Shown: positions 13,216 through 27,100 of the stretch, in pieces | How positions within the stretch are numbered: the stretch's first letter is position 1 | Layout: the number at the start of each line of letters is the position of its first letter | NCBI GenBank assembly: GCA_021613335.1 | Contig: JAJTWR010000248.1 | Location: 786,001 to 850,000 of the forward strand | Source: Whitmania pigra | Taxonomy: Eukaryota; Annelida; Clitellata; Hirudinida; Haemopidae | Length of the DNA: 64,000 nucleotides | Direction: 5' to 3' | Notes under the pieces: generated by a model | Seen by the model: the letters and a program-made list of their open reading frames with translations, nothing else | Told to the model about the DNA's origin: nothing | The model's database searches: none | Translations under genes and position numbers: made by a program

Positions 13216-13924
13216 TGGTGGTGATGATGCTAATATTTAATTAATTATTTTAGCTTTTGTTCAAATACTCAGGTCGCACCATTGATGTACATCTAAAAAA
13301 TATCATACACGAGCATATAGAAATGTTGCATAGTTCATTAATACTGTTATTAATGATAATATTATTATTATTATCGTTATTATAAATATTTCAATATAAT
13401 CTTACATGGACTTTACAAAACGTTCACGAACCGGACATGACAGACTCATTCGTACATCGATCCACTTTTAAATTCATGCATCGGAAAGCCATGCACTCTA
13501 CTCCCTAGAAATGTGCATAAAGTTAACCATCATTAGTCAATAAATTAGCAACAACAATAATATTAAAAAATAAATATAAATGCAAGCACTTGCATTGCAT
13601 TCGAACGAATTAATAATAAACGTAATAATAATTGCCTGCTCATTATCATAATTAACATCTAATTATAACATCACAAATCATAATTTTGACACCAACCGAT
13701 CGTAACCATGCCTAATTATGGCATTAAAAATCGAAATTAATGGGATTAGTTAATTAATTAATCAATATGTGGGTTGATTTATTACAATATGCTTGCATCG
13801 TAGCCCATGTTCATGGTGATATTATGACTATATTATAATTATTTTACGAATATGTCATGAATGAATTGATTAATTAATATGGGTGATTGAATAATTAATC
13901 ACCCAATCGTCACCATCTCCACAG

Positions 13925-15635
13925 ATGCAATGCATATCCCTCTTCAGCAGCCAGGGAAAAATGAGACTTCAGAAGTGGTACGTTGCCCTCCCCGATAAGG
14001 TCAAGAAGAAGATGACCAGGGAGATGATGACGATTGTGCTGCCGAGAAAAAATAAGATGAGCAACTTCATCGAGTGGAAAGAGTACAAGATCATCTACAA
14101 GAAGTTGGTAGTAGTAGTAGTAGTTGTTGCTGCTGTTGTTGTTGTTGCTGTTGTTGTTGTTGTTGTTGCTGGTGGTGGTGATAGTAGAAGTAGTAGTAGT
14201 ACTTTACGGCAATGACGACGACGTTGTTTTGGCGGTTGTGGTAGTGGCAATAACACTAATTTATGACGATGGCGATGATGACGACGACGACGATGGCAGT
14301 GAAGCTTATGAATGTGCTGGGAGCGCAGTTGTTATTTAATCTCGTTGTTCGTTGGCATGGTAACATACAACCCTAAGCATCATCGTTATCATCAAGGTGG
14401 TCGTCATCGTCACCATTTCAATCATCATCACAATCGAATTCCAACGCAGATGTCCCTAGGGCAGGCTTGGAGTTTCAGCAGATTCTTTCTAATTGAAATG
14501 GCGATAACGCGCGAAGCCGGTTTTACCGTTTCACAATCTATCTCGCACCTGTATTTGGCTCACCTGTTTCAGGTATGCAAGTCTGTACTTCTGCTGCTGC
14601 GTGGAAAAGGGAGACAACGAACTGTTGGTCTTGGAAATCATTCACAGATACGTTGAACTACTGGACAAGTACTTCGGAAATGTGAGTCACCGATGGATGG
14701 AAGGAAGGGTGGATGAGTGAATTGGTGGATGGTTAGCAAAAGTAAATGGGAAAATCGTGTTTTCCTTTCATCGTCATTTGCATCCAGTCATGCGCAACGG
14801 ATTCCTCATTGTCCCTGGTGATGATAGTGATAATAATACTGCTGATGATGCAGGATGATGATGATGATGATAGTCTTGAACTCGAATCAAATCTCAACGT
14901 AAACTTTGGTTGAAAACGATCCTTCCACACACATCAAAGATTTTCTGATTTTATGTAATTATTTTTAATAATAACATTTAAATAACAAATGTCAAGTTTT
15001 ATTATTATAATTAAATCATGAAAATTTTACTATTAAATTACTAAGTTATATCATCAACATATTACAATTTAACTATTTTATTAATTTTTTTTATAATTAA
15101 TGCCTCAGCATGCATATTAATTTATTGATTTATCATTGTCATCACTGCCATCATCACTTTAGTCGTCGTCTCAAGGTCGTCATCATCACTACCATCATTG
15201 TAGTCGCCATCATCATTATCAGCATCACTACCCTCATCGTAGGAAGTAATCACTATCACAATCATCATCATAATTATAGTCAACGTCATCATAATCACCA
15301 TCATCATCGTTCCAGGTTTGCGAGTTGGACATAGTGTTCAACTTTGAGAAGGCCCATTACATCCTCGATGAGTTCATCTTGGGAGGCGAGGTTCAAGACT
15401 CGAGTCAGAAGACCGTCCTCAGCGCCATCAACCAGATGGACATACTCCAGGAGGTGGGCTTTATTGGAAGTTACTAATTAATGTTAATTTTTTAAATTTA
15501 TGGTTAAAATATCATAGCTAATTATTATCATCATTACTATCATAATTAATATTAATATTTATTAGTCAATTATTTGTTAATTTCCAGGAGCATGAAGATC
15601 CTCCAAGTCTCCTCGAGGAATTGGGGTTTACGTGA
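13925..15635 (+). CDS. AP1S: AP-1 clathrin adaptor complex sigma subunit
   Basis: Four exons: 13925-14103, 14573-14681, 15316-15453 and 15588-15635, 157 codons plus TGA. The protein is a single longin-type small adaptin domain. It starts [19 protein letters not shown], then [82 protein letters not shown] and [13 protein letters not shown]. These match AP1S1/2/3 closely, and family length is about 158. AP-1 sorts cargo between trans-Golgi network and endosomes, and sigma1 helps bind dileucine signals. Exon 1 here starts directly after a cag acceptor. Known AP1S genes put the initial Met codon alone in an upstream exon, so one more residue may be missing. The first donor is gttggt. Introns carry GTT and TCA repeats. 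The paralogue (1/2/3) is not resolved. Confidence 0.95.
14104..14212. repeat. GTA/GTT microsatellite at the 5' end of AP1S intron
   Basis: A (GTA)/(GTT)n-rich tract begins at the splice donor itself, giving an in-frame run of Val and Leu codons that is not part of the protein. Confidence 0.85.
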
Positions 15636-17442
<1,807 letters not shown>

Positions 17443-20400
17443 ATGCGGATGATTTCAAAATGGATTCCTGTTTTCAGAAGTCGATTGATGGAAAGTCAGA
17501 AGAGCAAACTTCGAGTTGACACGTCAGGAGAAAGTTCAGAAATAAGAGGAGCCGAGGGTGGCAGAGACATGAGTCCGACATCCATGATCATCAACGGGGA
17601 CAGGGGAGTACCGCGTAAGTCAGCTCATGTTTCGTCATCTTTTTGCAGCCCACTAATAAAAACAAGAAAGCTCTTTTGGCTGTTGTTGACACAAGTACCA
17701 AAGTTCAATTCATTCAGCTTCTTAAGGCTTTTAAGCTATGAAAGTGTGGCACAGGGGTAGTGAAAATCTAGCATTTTTTGAACTCTTGACCCAAGCTTCA
17801 GATGAATGATATGTTTTGTTTGGAATATGATTCTATTTTGCCAGATGGAGGAAATTACTGCATGGAATTTTACAGTAAATTGAGTTAATATCTTTGTGTT
17901 GTTTTTGTTTTGTAGTTTTTATTTTATGGCTGAAAACTTACCAACATGTATTTTTTGAGCTCACATTGAATGGATTATTCACTAGAACATAAAAATTAAG
18001 GAAACATTTTATTAGTTTATTCCTGTGTCACTGAATTTTGAATAATTAATGATTGCCTTATTTTTAATTTGTAACTTCTGAATTTTCATCTCAAATTATT
18101 TATATTTTTTTTTATGAATTCTTAAAAGTTCTTAAAAATCAAAGATTTTAATTTTTTATTGAATCATACTTAAAAAAAATTTCTTCTTATTAGCAATGCC
18201 ATGGTTTGGCATGGACATCGGGGGAACGTTGACCAAGCTCATCTATTTCGAACCTTCGGACGCCGAAGAGACACTGGACGGAGATGCCAGGGGCTTCCGA
18301 GATCAGCCGATCAGCAGCGAGGACGTAGAGGTCTTGAGGCGGATCCATCGCTACCTGACGGGCAACGTGGCCTACGGTTCGCACGGCATCAGGGACAAGC
18401 ACCTCGAATTGGCCGTCCCAAAATTTGGGGGGAGGGCAGGCTGCTTTCATTTCATCCGTTTTCCGACCAACGAGATGCACGCTTTCGTCCAGCTGGTCAG
18501 GGACAAAAATCTTCGCAGTTTGGCGACCAGTATCTGTGCCACCGGAGGGGGAGCTTATAAGTTTGAAGCAGATTTTAAAAAAGTCATTGTTATTTAAGTT
18601 TTGTCTTTCAAATCAATGCCCTTAACTTAATGCGGTTAAAAATGGCGGTCGACACAAAATGGACACTTTGCTTTACAATCCATATTCAACAATCACATGC
18701 AAAAGCTATTACAACACTTTGTTATTATTTATCTCCAGTCAATGTGAAAAAACTACAAGACCATTAACACCGACTGGGACATAATACAATCTAAAAAATC
18801 CCACATGTGGCACAATCTCACATTGAACACAATAAAACTGTTGTTATTATAACTATAAATATTAAATCATCACATTATTTCATCATTGTTGATTGTTAGT
18901 TTCATTAATTATTCTATTATTAGCATCACTGTCTATGTTCACAACCACCCAATCATTTATCTGTCTATCCACTCATTCATTTATCCATCTCCCTGTCCAT
19001 TCACTCACCCATCTATCCGTCCATCTATGTGGCACCAATGCCTTTACCACAACCATTCTCATCCAGGAAGTCAACCTGACCCTTCACAAGTTCGACGAAC
19101 TGGACTGCCTCATCCAGGGCGTCCACTTCATTTACCGACACAACCCGCAGATGGAGTGCTACTACTTCGCCAACCCTCTCGGTCCCCCTGAGAACTGCGA
19201 GGTCAAGCACTTCGACTTCAGCGACCCCTACCCCTACCTGATCGTCAACGTCGGCTCGGGGGTGAGCATGTTGACCGTAAGGTCGCCCACCGAGTACAAG
19301 AGGGTTTGTGGAACGAGGTGAGTGGTGATGATGATGATGCCAATGGTGGCAGCTACTACGACGATCCACGTGACCCGGAACTCCCGACCTTTTACAGCCT
19401 GGGCGGGGGTACGTTCCTCGGCCTGTGCTGCCTGCTGACCGGTTGTGAAACGTTCGAGGAAGCCATCGAACTGGCATCCAACGGCGACAACGTCGGAGTC
19501 GACAAGTTCGTCAGGGAGATCTACGGGGGAGACTACGAGAGGTTCGGGCTGCCGGGGGACGTGGTGGCCAGCAGGTGAGCAGGGAGTTGTTGTCGTGTTG
19601 GGGGATGGATTAGAAATATGATGGAATGAAGTGAGAATAGGAATGGTAGAATTGAATGGTTGTAATGGTGGTGATGATGACACTCATTGTGAGTAATGAT
19701 ATTTCTAAACGATGAATTAATGGTTGTAATGATGGTGGTGATGATGACACTCATTGTGAGTAATGATATTTCTAAACGATGAAGTTTCTCAAATTGAGAT
19801 GGATGATAATGATGGCGGTTTTGTTCTGCGTTGTCATGATAATGATGGTTATTGTTTTAAGGAGTTATGAGTGTTTTTGGCCTGAAGTGGTGATTCCTTT
19901 GCTCAACAATGCATTATTATTTGTGGTAGCATTAATTCAGAGCTTATCAATTTTAAGAGTGGATGTAATTTTCAGTGCAATTTTCAACAGTTCTGTTATC
20001 GACTGTTTTGTTGTTAAGAATCGCAAACAATCCCCAATAATTGCAAACAATCCCCAATAATTGGCATTCAATTATGGGTCTTCAATCACATGTCTGCCTA
20101 TCATTTATGAAATACTAATCATTGCATCATCAATATTTTTGTAGTTTTAATCACTTTCATTTTACAAGCATCAGCATTATTATTTTTTGCAATAAGGATT
20201 TAAAGTCAGTAATTTATTATATATATTATATATGTATGTTTACATAACTTCTTAAGCATGATGTGCCAATTATGTGCTTGTGATGATGGTGATGGTGATA
20301 ATGAAGTTGATGATGGTGATGATCAATTGATCAATGATGGTGACGATAATGATGGCCACATGAACATCGCTTTCCAGCTTCGGCAACATGATGTTCTCGG

Positions 20401-21990
20401 AAAAGAGGGAAAACGTCTCCAAGGAGGATTTGGCCAGAGCCACCCTCGTCACCATCACCAACAACATCGGTTCCATCGCCAGGATGTGTGCCATCAATGA
20501 GGTGAGGATGGTGATGGTGATGATAATAATGCTACCTGGACAATGGTGATGATTGCTTTAAAAACAAGTGTTTGCAATAATTAATGGGATGTTATTGGTG
20601 ATTACAAATAATTAACATGGCGGATAATTACATTTTCAATAACCGCAATGGTTACGGTTATAAGTAATTACATGATTAATTGACTATTTTCTCAAGAACC
20701 TTAGAGATTATGATGATAATAGTGATGATGATGATGATGATGATGATAATGATGATGAGATGACAGTGGTGACGATGATTGACAGAAAATAGAGAGGGTG
20801 GTTTTTGTGGGCAACTTCCTCAGGGTGAATACCATCTCCATGAAACTCCTCTCCTATGCCATGGAGTACTGGTCCAAAGGAACCATGAAGGCTTTGTTCC
20901 TGAAGCACGAAGTGAGTTTCGTTGTCATTATCTTTATTGTTGTTATTCATATCATTATTGTTATTAATGCATAATAATATTAAATATAGTATATTTCTTT
21001 ATTTTTTTTGTTGGTTTGTGAGTTTGAATCAAACAAACAAGGCATTATATATACAGAAAAAACAAAAAGCGAAAGCAAATAAATTCAAATAAACCCAAGG
21101 GGCCAGCCTTAAGGAAGCACGCGCTTCTGCTGTCGGACTGATCCTGAAAGTAGTTACATACAAAATCATAAGTTATACACATCCACTCAATAAATATTGT
21201 TTGCCAAATAGTTTTTTTTAATTGTTTGAATAGTAAATAAAGTAATTTGAAAGGGCATGTGTTTAACTGAGTTAGATTTTTGATAGATGAAGATATGGAG
21301 GAGTAAAGTCTTGCGCCATAAGATTGAATTGAGAATAATTTAAGTGTAGATTTGGAAAAAGACAGACTATATTTATGTGTATTAAGTAGAAAGTGTGAAG
21401 GATTGTTATAATTATTGCTTGATATGAAAAAACCAGAGAATATTTTGGGGAGAGAATTGAAATCATATGAAAAGAGCAATTTGTAAATTACGTGAATTTG
21501 TGATATATTTAACAGACTCTTGTTAGAGAAGACAGAAGCAGTTGATGATGAGGGTGATAATAAGAAAATTTTTCGTACAATGCGTTTTTGTTTTATATTC
21601 AATTGATGTAAATGTGTGTTACAAGTAGCTGCCCATATTATATTGCAGTAAGTTAGGTAAGGGTAAATAAGAGAGAAATATAACAGAAGAGCAACTTTTA
21701 TGTCAATAAATGGCCGAATTCTAGAAATTACACCAATGTTCTTAGAAACATGATTTTGAACATAATAGATTATTATGCTACTTTATTGCAATATTTAATA
21801 ATAATATTATTATTTTGTATTTCACTAGGGTTACTTTGGTGCCATGGGTTGCATCATGCAATTGTTAAAGACTTCGCCACCTTCGTCTCATCCCCCCACA
21901 ACCAGCAACCATCACCCACCCGGGTCATCATCTTCCACGCCCGAGGGCAGCTCTCAGGGCCCCACGACAAATGGAGATGTGCTGAGATAG
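17443..21990 (+). CDS. PANK: Pantothenate kinase (type II, PANK1/2/3-like)
   Basis: Seven exons: 17443-17614, 18194-18582, 19067-19317, 19398-19574, 20378-20501, 20786-20911 and 21829-21990, 466 aa. The enzyme phosphorylates pantothenate, the first and rate-controlling step of coenzyme A synthesis. A Ser/Lys-rich leader of about 58 residues precedes [17 protein letters not shown], the nucleotide-binding DxGGT motif. Then come [107 protein letters not shown] and [10 protein letters not shown]. All are hallmark blocks of animal PANKs in the expected order. The start is the first ATG after an in-frame stop at 17407. A Ser/Pro-rich tail of about 39 residues follows the usual C-terminus. Donor of exon 2 is gtcatt, the least certain junction, but the joined sequence keeps exact spacing to known PANKs. 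The last intron contains a LINE. Confidence 0.96.
19657..19783. repeat. 64-bp tandem duplication in PANK intron
   Basis: The segment from TGGTTGTAATG to TTTCTAAACGATGAA occurs twice in a row. Confidence 0.9.
21035..21740 (-). mobile_element. LINE family 2, 3' fragment (copy 1), in PANK intron 6
   Basis: Read on the minus strand it is almost uninterrupted coding sequence from near 21735. The order is [75 protein letters not shown] and [16 protein letters not shown], with an end near 21045. The 'PYL.YC...W......L...QKR..R' block and the late G-lW..(L)..iK block are characteristic of CR1/L2-type LINE reverse-transcriptase C-termini. The 3' end (lower coordinate) carries TTTGAATCAAAC-type sequence. 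It is antisense to PANK. A second copy lies at 38825-39400. Confidence 0.85.
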
Positions 21991-22072
21991 ACTTTCCACT
22001 GAGATTATATTAAATTATATTGTTAAATATAATATACTTGTGGGTTTACTTATCGTTGACTCATGTAACATA

Positions 22073-22150
22073 ATACAATGTAATGTAATTGTAATGTAAT
22101 GTAATTATAATGTAATGTAATTATAATGTAATGTAATTATAATGTAATGT
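22073..22150. repeat. 16-bp tandem repeat AATGTAATGTAATTAT
   Basis: About four to five copies lie just after the PANK stop codon. Confidence 0.9.
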
Positions 22151-22886
22151 ATTCATCATTAACTCGAGTCTCAAGGTTATCATGTTCAAGTCACTCTTTC
22201 ACATCTTCGTTGCTTCATCGCGAACATTCATGTTGAACATTCATATTGCCGATCCGACCACAATTTTTAATTTCACTTTTGTCATCGACGAGCCATGATT
22301 GCTCCACATTAGCAGGAGATGCTGCTACTCTATTGGAATCGCCTAGCTGACTAAGTGAAGTGATTCTTAGGAAAATATACTTGAATTGTTTTGGATTTTT
22401 GTGGTCAAATTCGAGAATTAAGATGTATTTATTTTAATTGAATAGTTCAGTTCAATCTACATACAAGGCATATAAGTTGAAACTATAGTCATTTAGTAAC
22501 TGCTCCTTCATTCTCAATCACCATCCATCCACATTGCCAAATTGCGCATGCAATGTCTGTTACATCTGAGGCGTTACATTCCATTGTGGTGTCGTCGTTG
22601 TAGCTGCCATCATTTTGGCATCATCATCATCATCATCGTAGCCGTCATCGCCGTCTTCATCTTATCTGCTGCGCATTTCGACGCTCGTGTTGACACTGAT
22701 ATTTTAAAAGTTCTTAGAGCTGCTGTCACTTTTTAGAGTTTTGTTTCGCTGTAATTATTAATTCATTATCACCATCATCATCATGACTTTAAGTAAATTT
22801 CTAGCCCACTTCTCAAGTTATAAGAGGTTTTCAGATTTCCTTCATACAGTTCTTTATATTTAAGTTTATTTATTTTTTTGTTTAGT

Positions 22887-22936
22887 TTATTTTTAGTAAG
22901 TAGTTCGATGTTTATTTTTAGTAAGTAGTTCGATGT
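22887..22936. repeat. 25-bp tandem duplication
   Basis: TTTTTAGTAAGTAGTTCGAT and flanking bases are repeated twice in direct tandem. Confidence 0.85.
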
Positions 22937-24140
22937 TTTATAGATGTTTCAGCGTTTCTTGTTGTTGAAATATCAGTCACGTGATCGCATGTCATTAGGA
23001 TAAATTCAATCTGAGTGATGAGTCAGTGATGATTATGATGGCAACAAAGACGTGAATTTGAATGTTTTAATTTCTACTCTATGATATGGATTTTTTTAAA
23101 TTATTTTTTGGGGAGAAAAATTGTGGTGAAGTTTATTCATTGTATGTTTTATCACTGTAATCACTAGATTTGTATGCAATGCATGATAGATGTTCATCAT
23201 TATCATCATCAATTGTACCGTTCTTGGTAATCATTTGAATTTTAATGCTCCTGGTATTCATAAGTCGCCACAGAACGGAAATACGACATCCCGACGTCTA
23301 CTAACACGTAAACCATCAACACTTCTTTTACTCATTATTCGTTATTGTTGCACCTGACTTAACATTTAAAAGTAAAGTATTTCTCCTACAGAATTGTTTC
23401 ATTATTCCATAGAATCATTTCAATTTAAGGCATCTGAACTCATTTTCATGACAAAATCATCTTGTTTCATCGTCTTGTGTACAATTTTCTTCTTTGATAT
23501 CATCAACCATTTATCACCGTTGCTCTTGCTGTATCCTTCTTGATACATTCAATGTACATAGTACGTGTACTTGCAGCCTGTGTTTCAATTCTTTCTTAAA
23601 CCTTAACAATTTATAATAATTATAGTTAGCTTTATTATTGCTAGGCCAATAATAGTTATAGTTAATATTAGTATTATCATTAATACTAGGCTCAATAACT
23701 TCAACCTAACTAGTTAGAGTAACATAAATATTGACACTTTGTTGAGCATAATTCTAAAAGTCATGTCACTATTTTCAGAGATTAATTCTCAGAGTAATGA
23801 GTGTCTAACTGATGCCTATATTGCTTCTCATACGACTGAAGTTATGTTGAGAAGCGTTATGATTGAACAATTTGTGTTGTTCATTCATAGTTTGTATTTG
23901 GCAATTAACATCAACAAAAAGAATTTTCTTAGAATTCTGAGATTCTAAAGTTTAATTTTAATGTGACAAAATTAATGGCAATGGAATACAATTTAAATAT
24001 GGGATTTGGTCACCTGATGAAATATATGTTCACATGATAAGGCTTCATTTGTAAATAAGCTACATTCACCCCACATATAACACCATTGAATGCTTTCGTG
24101 ACCAGTAGGGAAAGCTCACTCAAGCTCTGGGGAGGCTACC

Positions 24141-27100
24141 TTATTCTAAGATCTCATAGCACTTAAGGTCATGATTGAATTTTAGTGCGAGGAATGCAAG
24201 TCCGATCTGAAATTGGAAATGAATAATTGTCAACATTGACACAGAATCCAGAAAAATTGATGTAAAAATAACATTTCTGACTCCAAAGTAAATGATTTTG
24301 CAAATGCAGTGAGCCATCAACATCACACTTTAAAAAATCTACCATAACTGATGTTTCTTTTTCATTTAGAGCAACTGAGTCAAACTTAACAAAGAACTCA
24401 CGAATCAAACTTTATCATGCTGCGCAAATTTCAAATGATTCTAACCTCAAACATAATCAATATGGGAGCAATCCTGTACACTGAAACAGCAGAATAGGCG
24501 TAGAACACCATGACTGAATCAAAGCATCCCTGTTGCATAATTTAAAATATAATTACAATATTATTTAATTGCTAAATGACATCAAAAGAATCCTATGGAC
24601 ACCACACTTCTATTAGTATTACAATGTAAACTCTAAATCAATATTAAAAAAATAAATAAAATTATAATGGTAGTGGAAGTGATGATGGTGATGACGACGA
24701 CAATGATGATGACAATAATTAATAATGACCAACAAATACTAATCAACAACCACATTAGTCTCAACCCTTTCCATAACCAACCTTCTGATTGATGACCTGA
24801 GTATCATTACCAATGCACTTCTCAAAGTCCAGCAACTCCATAGGCTTCTTGTCTGGCTTCAAGGCACAGCATGACAAAGGAACTGAGAGAACCCTCCTCC
24901 CATACTTGTGGAGGTCTTCCTCTCTTTTCTCCTCAGGGATTCTCAGGTAGTCCTTAGGACCATCTATCCCACAGCAGGTGGTCTAATGATGCATGGAATG
25001 AAAAGACTTGTTTAAAAACAATTTTTGTATATTGATGCGTTTACAAACAATGTTGTACATTGACTTGTTTATAAACAATGTTGTATATTGACTTGTTTAC
25101 AAACAACGTTGTATACTTGACTTATTTACAAACAATGTTGTATACATTGTTTACAAATAGCAAACTTTTCTTTTCTCTTATTTTCTTCTTGTTAACATGT
25201 TAATTTAAAACCACATCTAATCAATCATCATCCGTCCATCCGCAGTATAGCTTTGGGCAGTTGAGTAGCGGAGAACGATTTATTTTCTACAGAAAGTAAT
25301 TTATACGTTTATTACATGAGATGTATGCAATCGATGATGACAAATGGCTGTCTGTCTACCTGATGACAAAATCGTTCAACACAATACCAATACTGCTGGA
25401 GGTGATGACGATTATGAAGATGAAACACATCTCACCCCAAGTTGAGTGGCTGCCCAGGCGTTGTCGTACAGGTCGACAGGCAGGTAAGTCACAACCGATG
25501 AATTGTCCACAATGATATCTGCAAATAATGGAAATATTAAATGACATTTAAAATTTAATCAAAACCAATCAATAGCAATCTCAGTCTGCTATTATTATGG
25601 TTGCTATTATTTTTATTATAATAAATCATTGTTATTGTTTTTCATTTGTTTTTAATTATTGTAAAATATCTAAATATGGCATGCCGCCTTGGCCATATGA
25701 ATAGCTAAGTATTTTACTGAGAAATATCATTATCAGATCAGGAAATTCACCAAACATATGTTTGTTGTTGACCTCATCAATGCCATACAATACAAAGCAG
25801 ACTAGATACTCAATACATTTCAAAAGAATTGTTTTGTCTGTCAACAGCAGGGGTTCTCTATCAGGGGTGAGATGCATTTTCAGGGCTTGCGAAACTTTAC
25901 CAGCAGGGAAAAAGACAACGGCTCTTTCTAAAGTTATCCAGTTAAGTTTTGCAGCTGGAGAATTGAGAGTTTTAGTAGAATGATTCATGAATTTATATTC
26001 TTACAATTTGGATAATGTGTCAGATGATGAAGAGCTGAAGCAAGATTTTGTTGAAGGTAAAGTAGGTTAGGGTAGAGTTCGGTTAGGGTTAGGGCTAGGT
26101 AACATATATTTATATATATTAATTGGGCGGAGCTTAATTTGTTTCGGGGTGGAGCTTTATTTTTTTTGTGCATCTCATTAAAAATCTGTGTCCGTCTTTA
26201 ACGGTGTTACTAGACGTATCACATAACAATATTGCACAAAATCATATCTGAGAAACAGCAGCAAAAAAGTAATTAAATTTAAATTCTAAAATTATGGATG
26301 TTAATTTTTATTTTGTCGTAATTTTTAATTTACACTTACGATTCACTGAATGAATAACTTAATTTGAATGTTCTGTTTGTATTTGACTTTGTTATAACAG
26401 ATTCCTTTCTTTTCTTTTTTGTGGTTTTTTATTTAAATAAATACGTTGCTCAAATTCAGTATAAGCTGTTTATTTCTTATGAGATATTACTTATGTTATT
26501 TTGGTAGGGGTGCGAGAACATACTAAAAGTTTTCTAGGGGTGCGGAACATGAAAAAGGTTGAGAACCCTTGGTCTACAGCATCATCACACTTTCAGTTGT
26601 GTTTTTGACTGGCCAAACTATGCTATGACTGGACTACCTGTTATTTTCATCATCATTATCATTATTCACAGGTGAAAGTGAATAATTTATGAGTCTACAA
26701 TGAAGACCGTAATAAATGAATGAAGGCTGGCGAGATGCATTGAGCTTGCTATTGGTATTGCAATATAAAAAAACACAAACAAGTATAATTAAAAACAATA
26801 CTTTAATAAAATACCTCGTTCAGGAAACGAGTCAATCATCATTTTGTTCATCTTCTCTTTCATGAGACCCTGTATAGATTGTGTACATCGATTTATAGAT
26901 CATTTGAATACCAGCCTGTGATGCTATTCAATCTAACAGAATTGCTCATAAGAAAAAATTAAGTTCAGAGCTGCATCACCTGAGATGGGTAAGTGGCTGC
27001 AAAGATGATGAGTACGATGTTCAAAACAATCAGGAACATCTGCATGACTGCATACTGAAAGCGTTTAATGGAAAGTGTCACAGCTTGTTTGTGAACTTAA

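Larger units (their letters stand above)
21991..24140. other. Intergenic region between PANK and tetraspanin (convergent 3' ends)
   Basis: About 2.15 kb between two 3' ends. It contains a 16-bp tandem array at 22073-22150, a GAT-rich patch near 22620 and a 25-bp duplication near 22887-22936. The rest is unique AT-rich sequence. Short frames such as 23739-23948 show no family resemblance. Confidence 0.55.

Noticed and set aside
21045..21602. 185-codon minus-strand frame as a host gene
   Set aside because: Its motifs are those of a LINE reverse-transcriptase C-terminus, and the sequence is repeated at 38825-39400.
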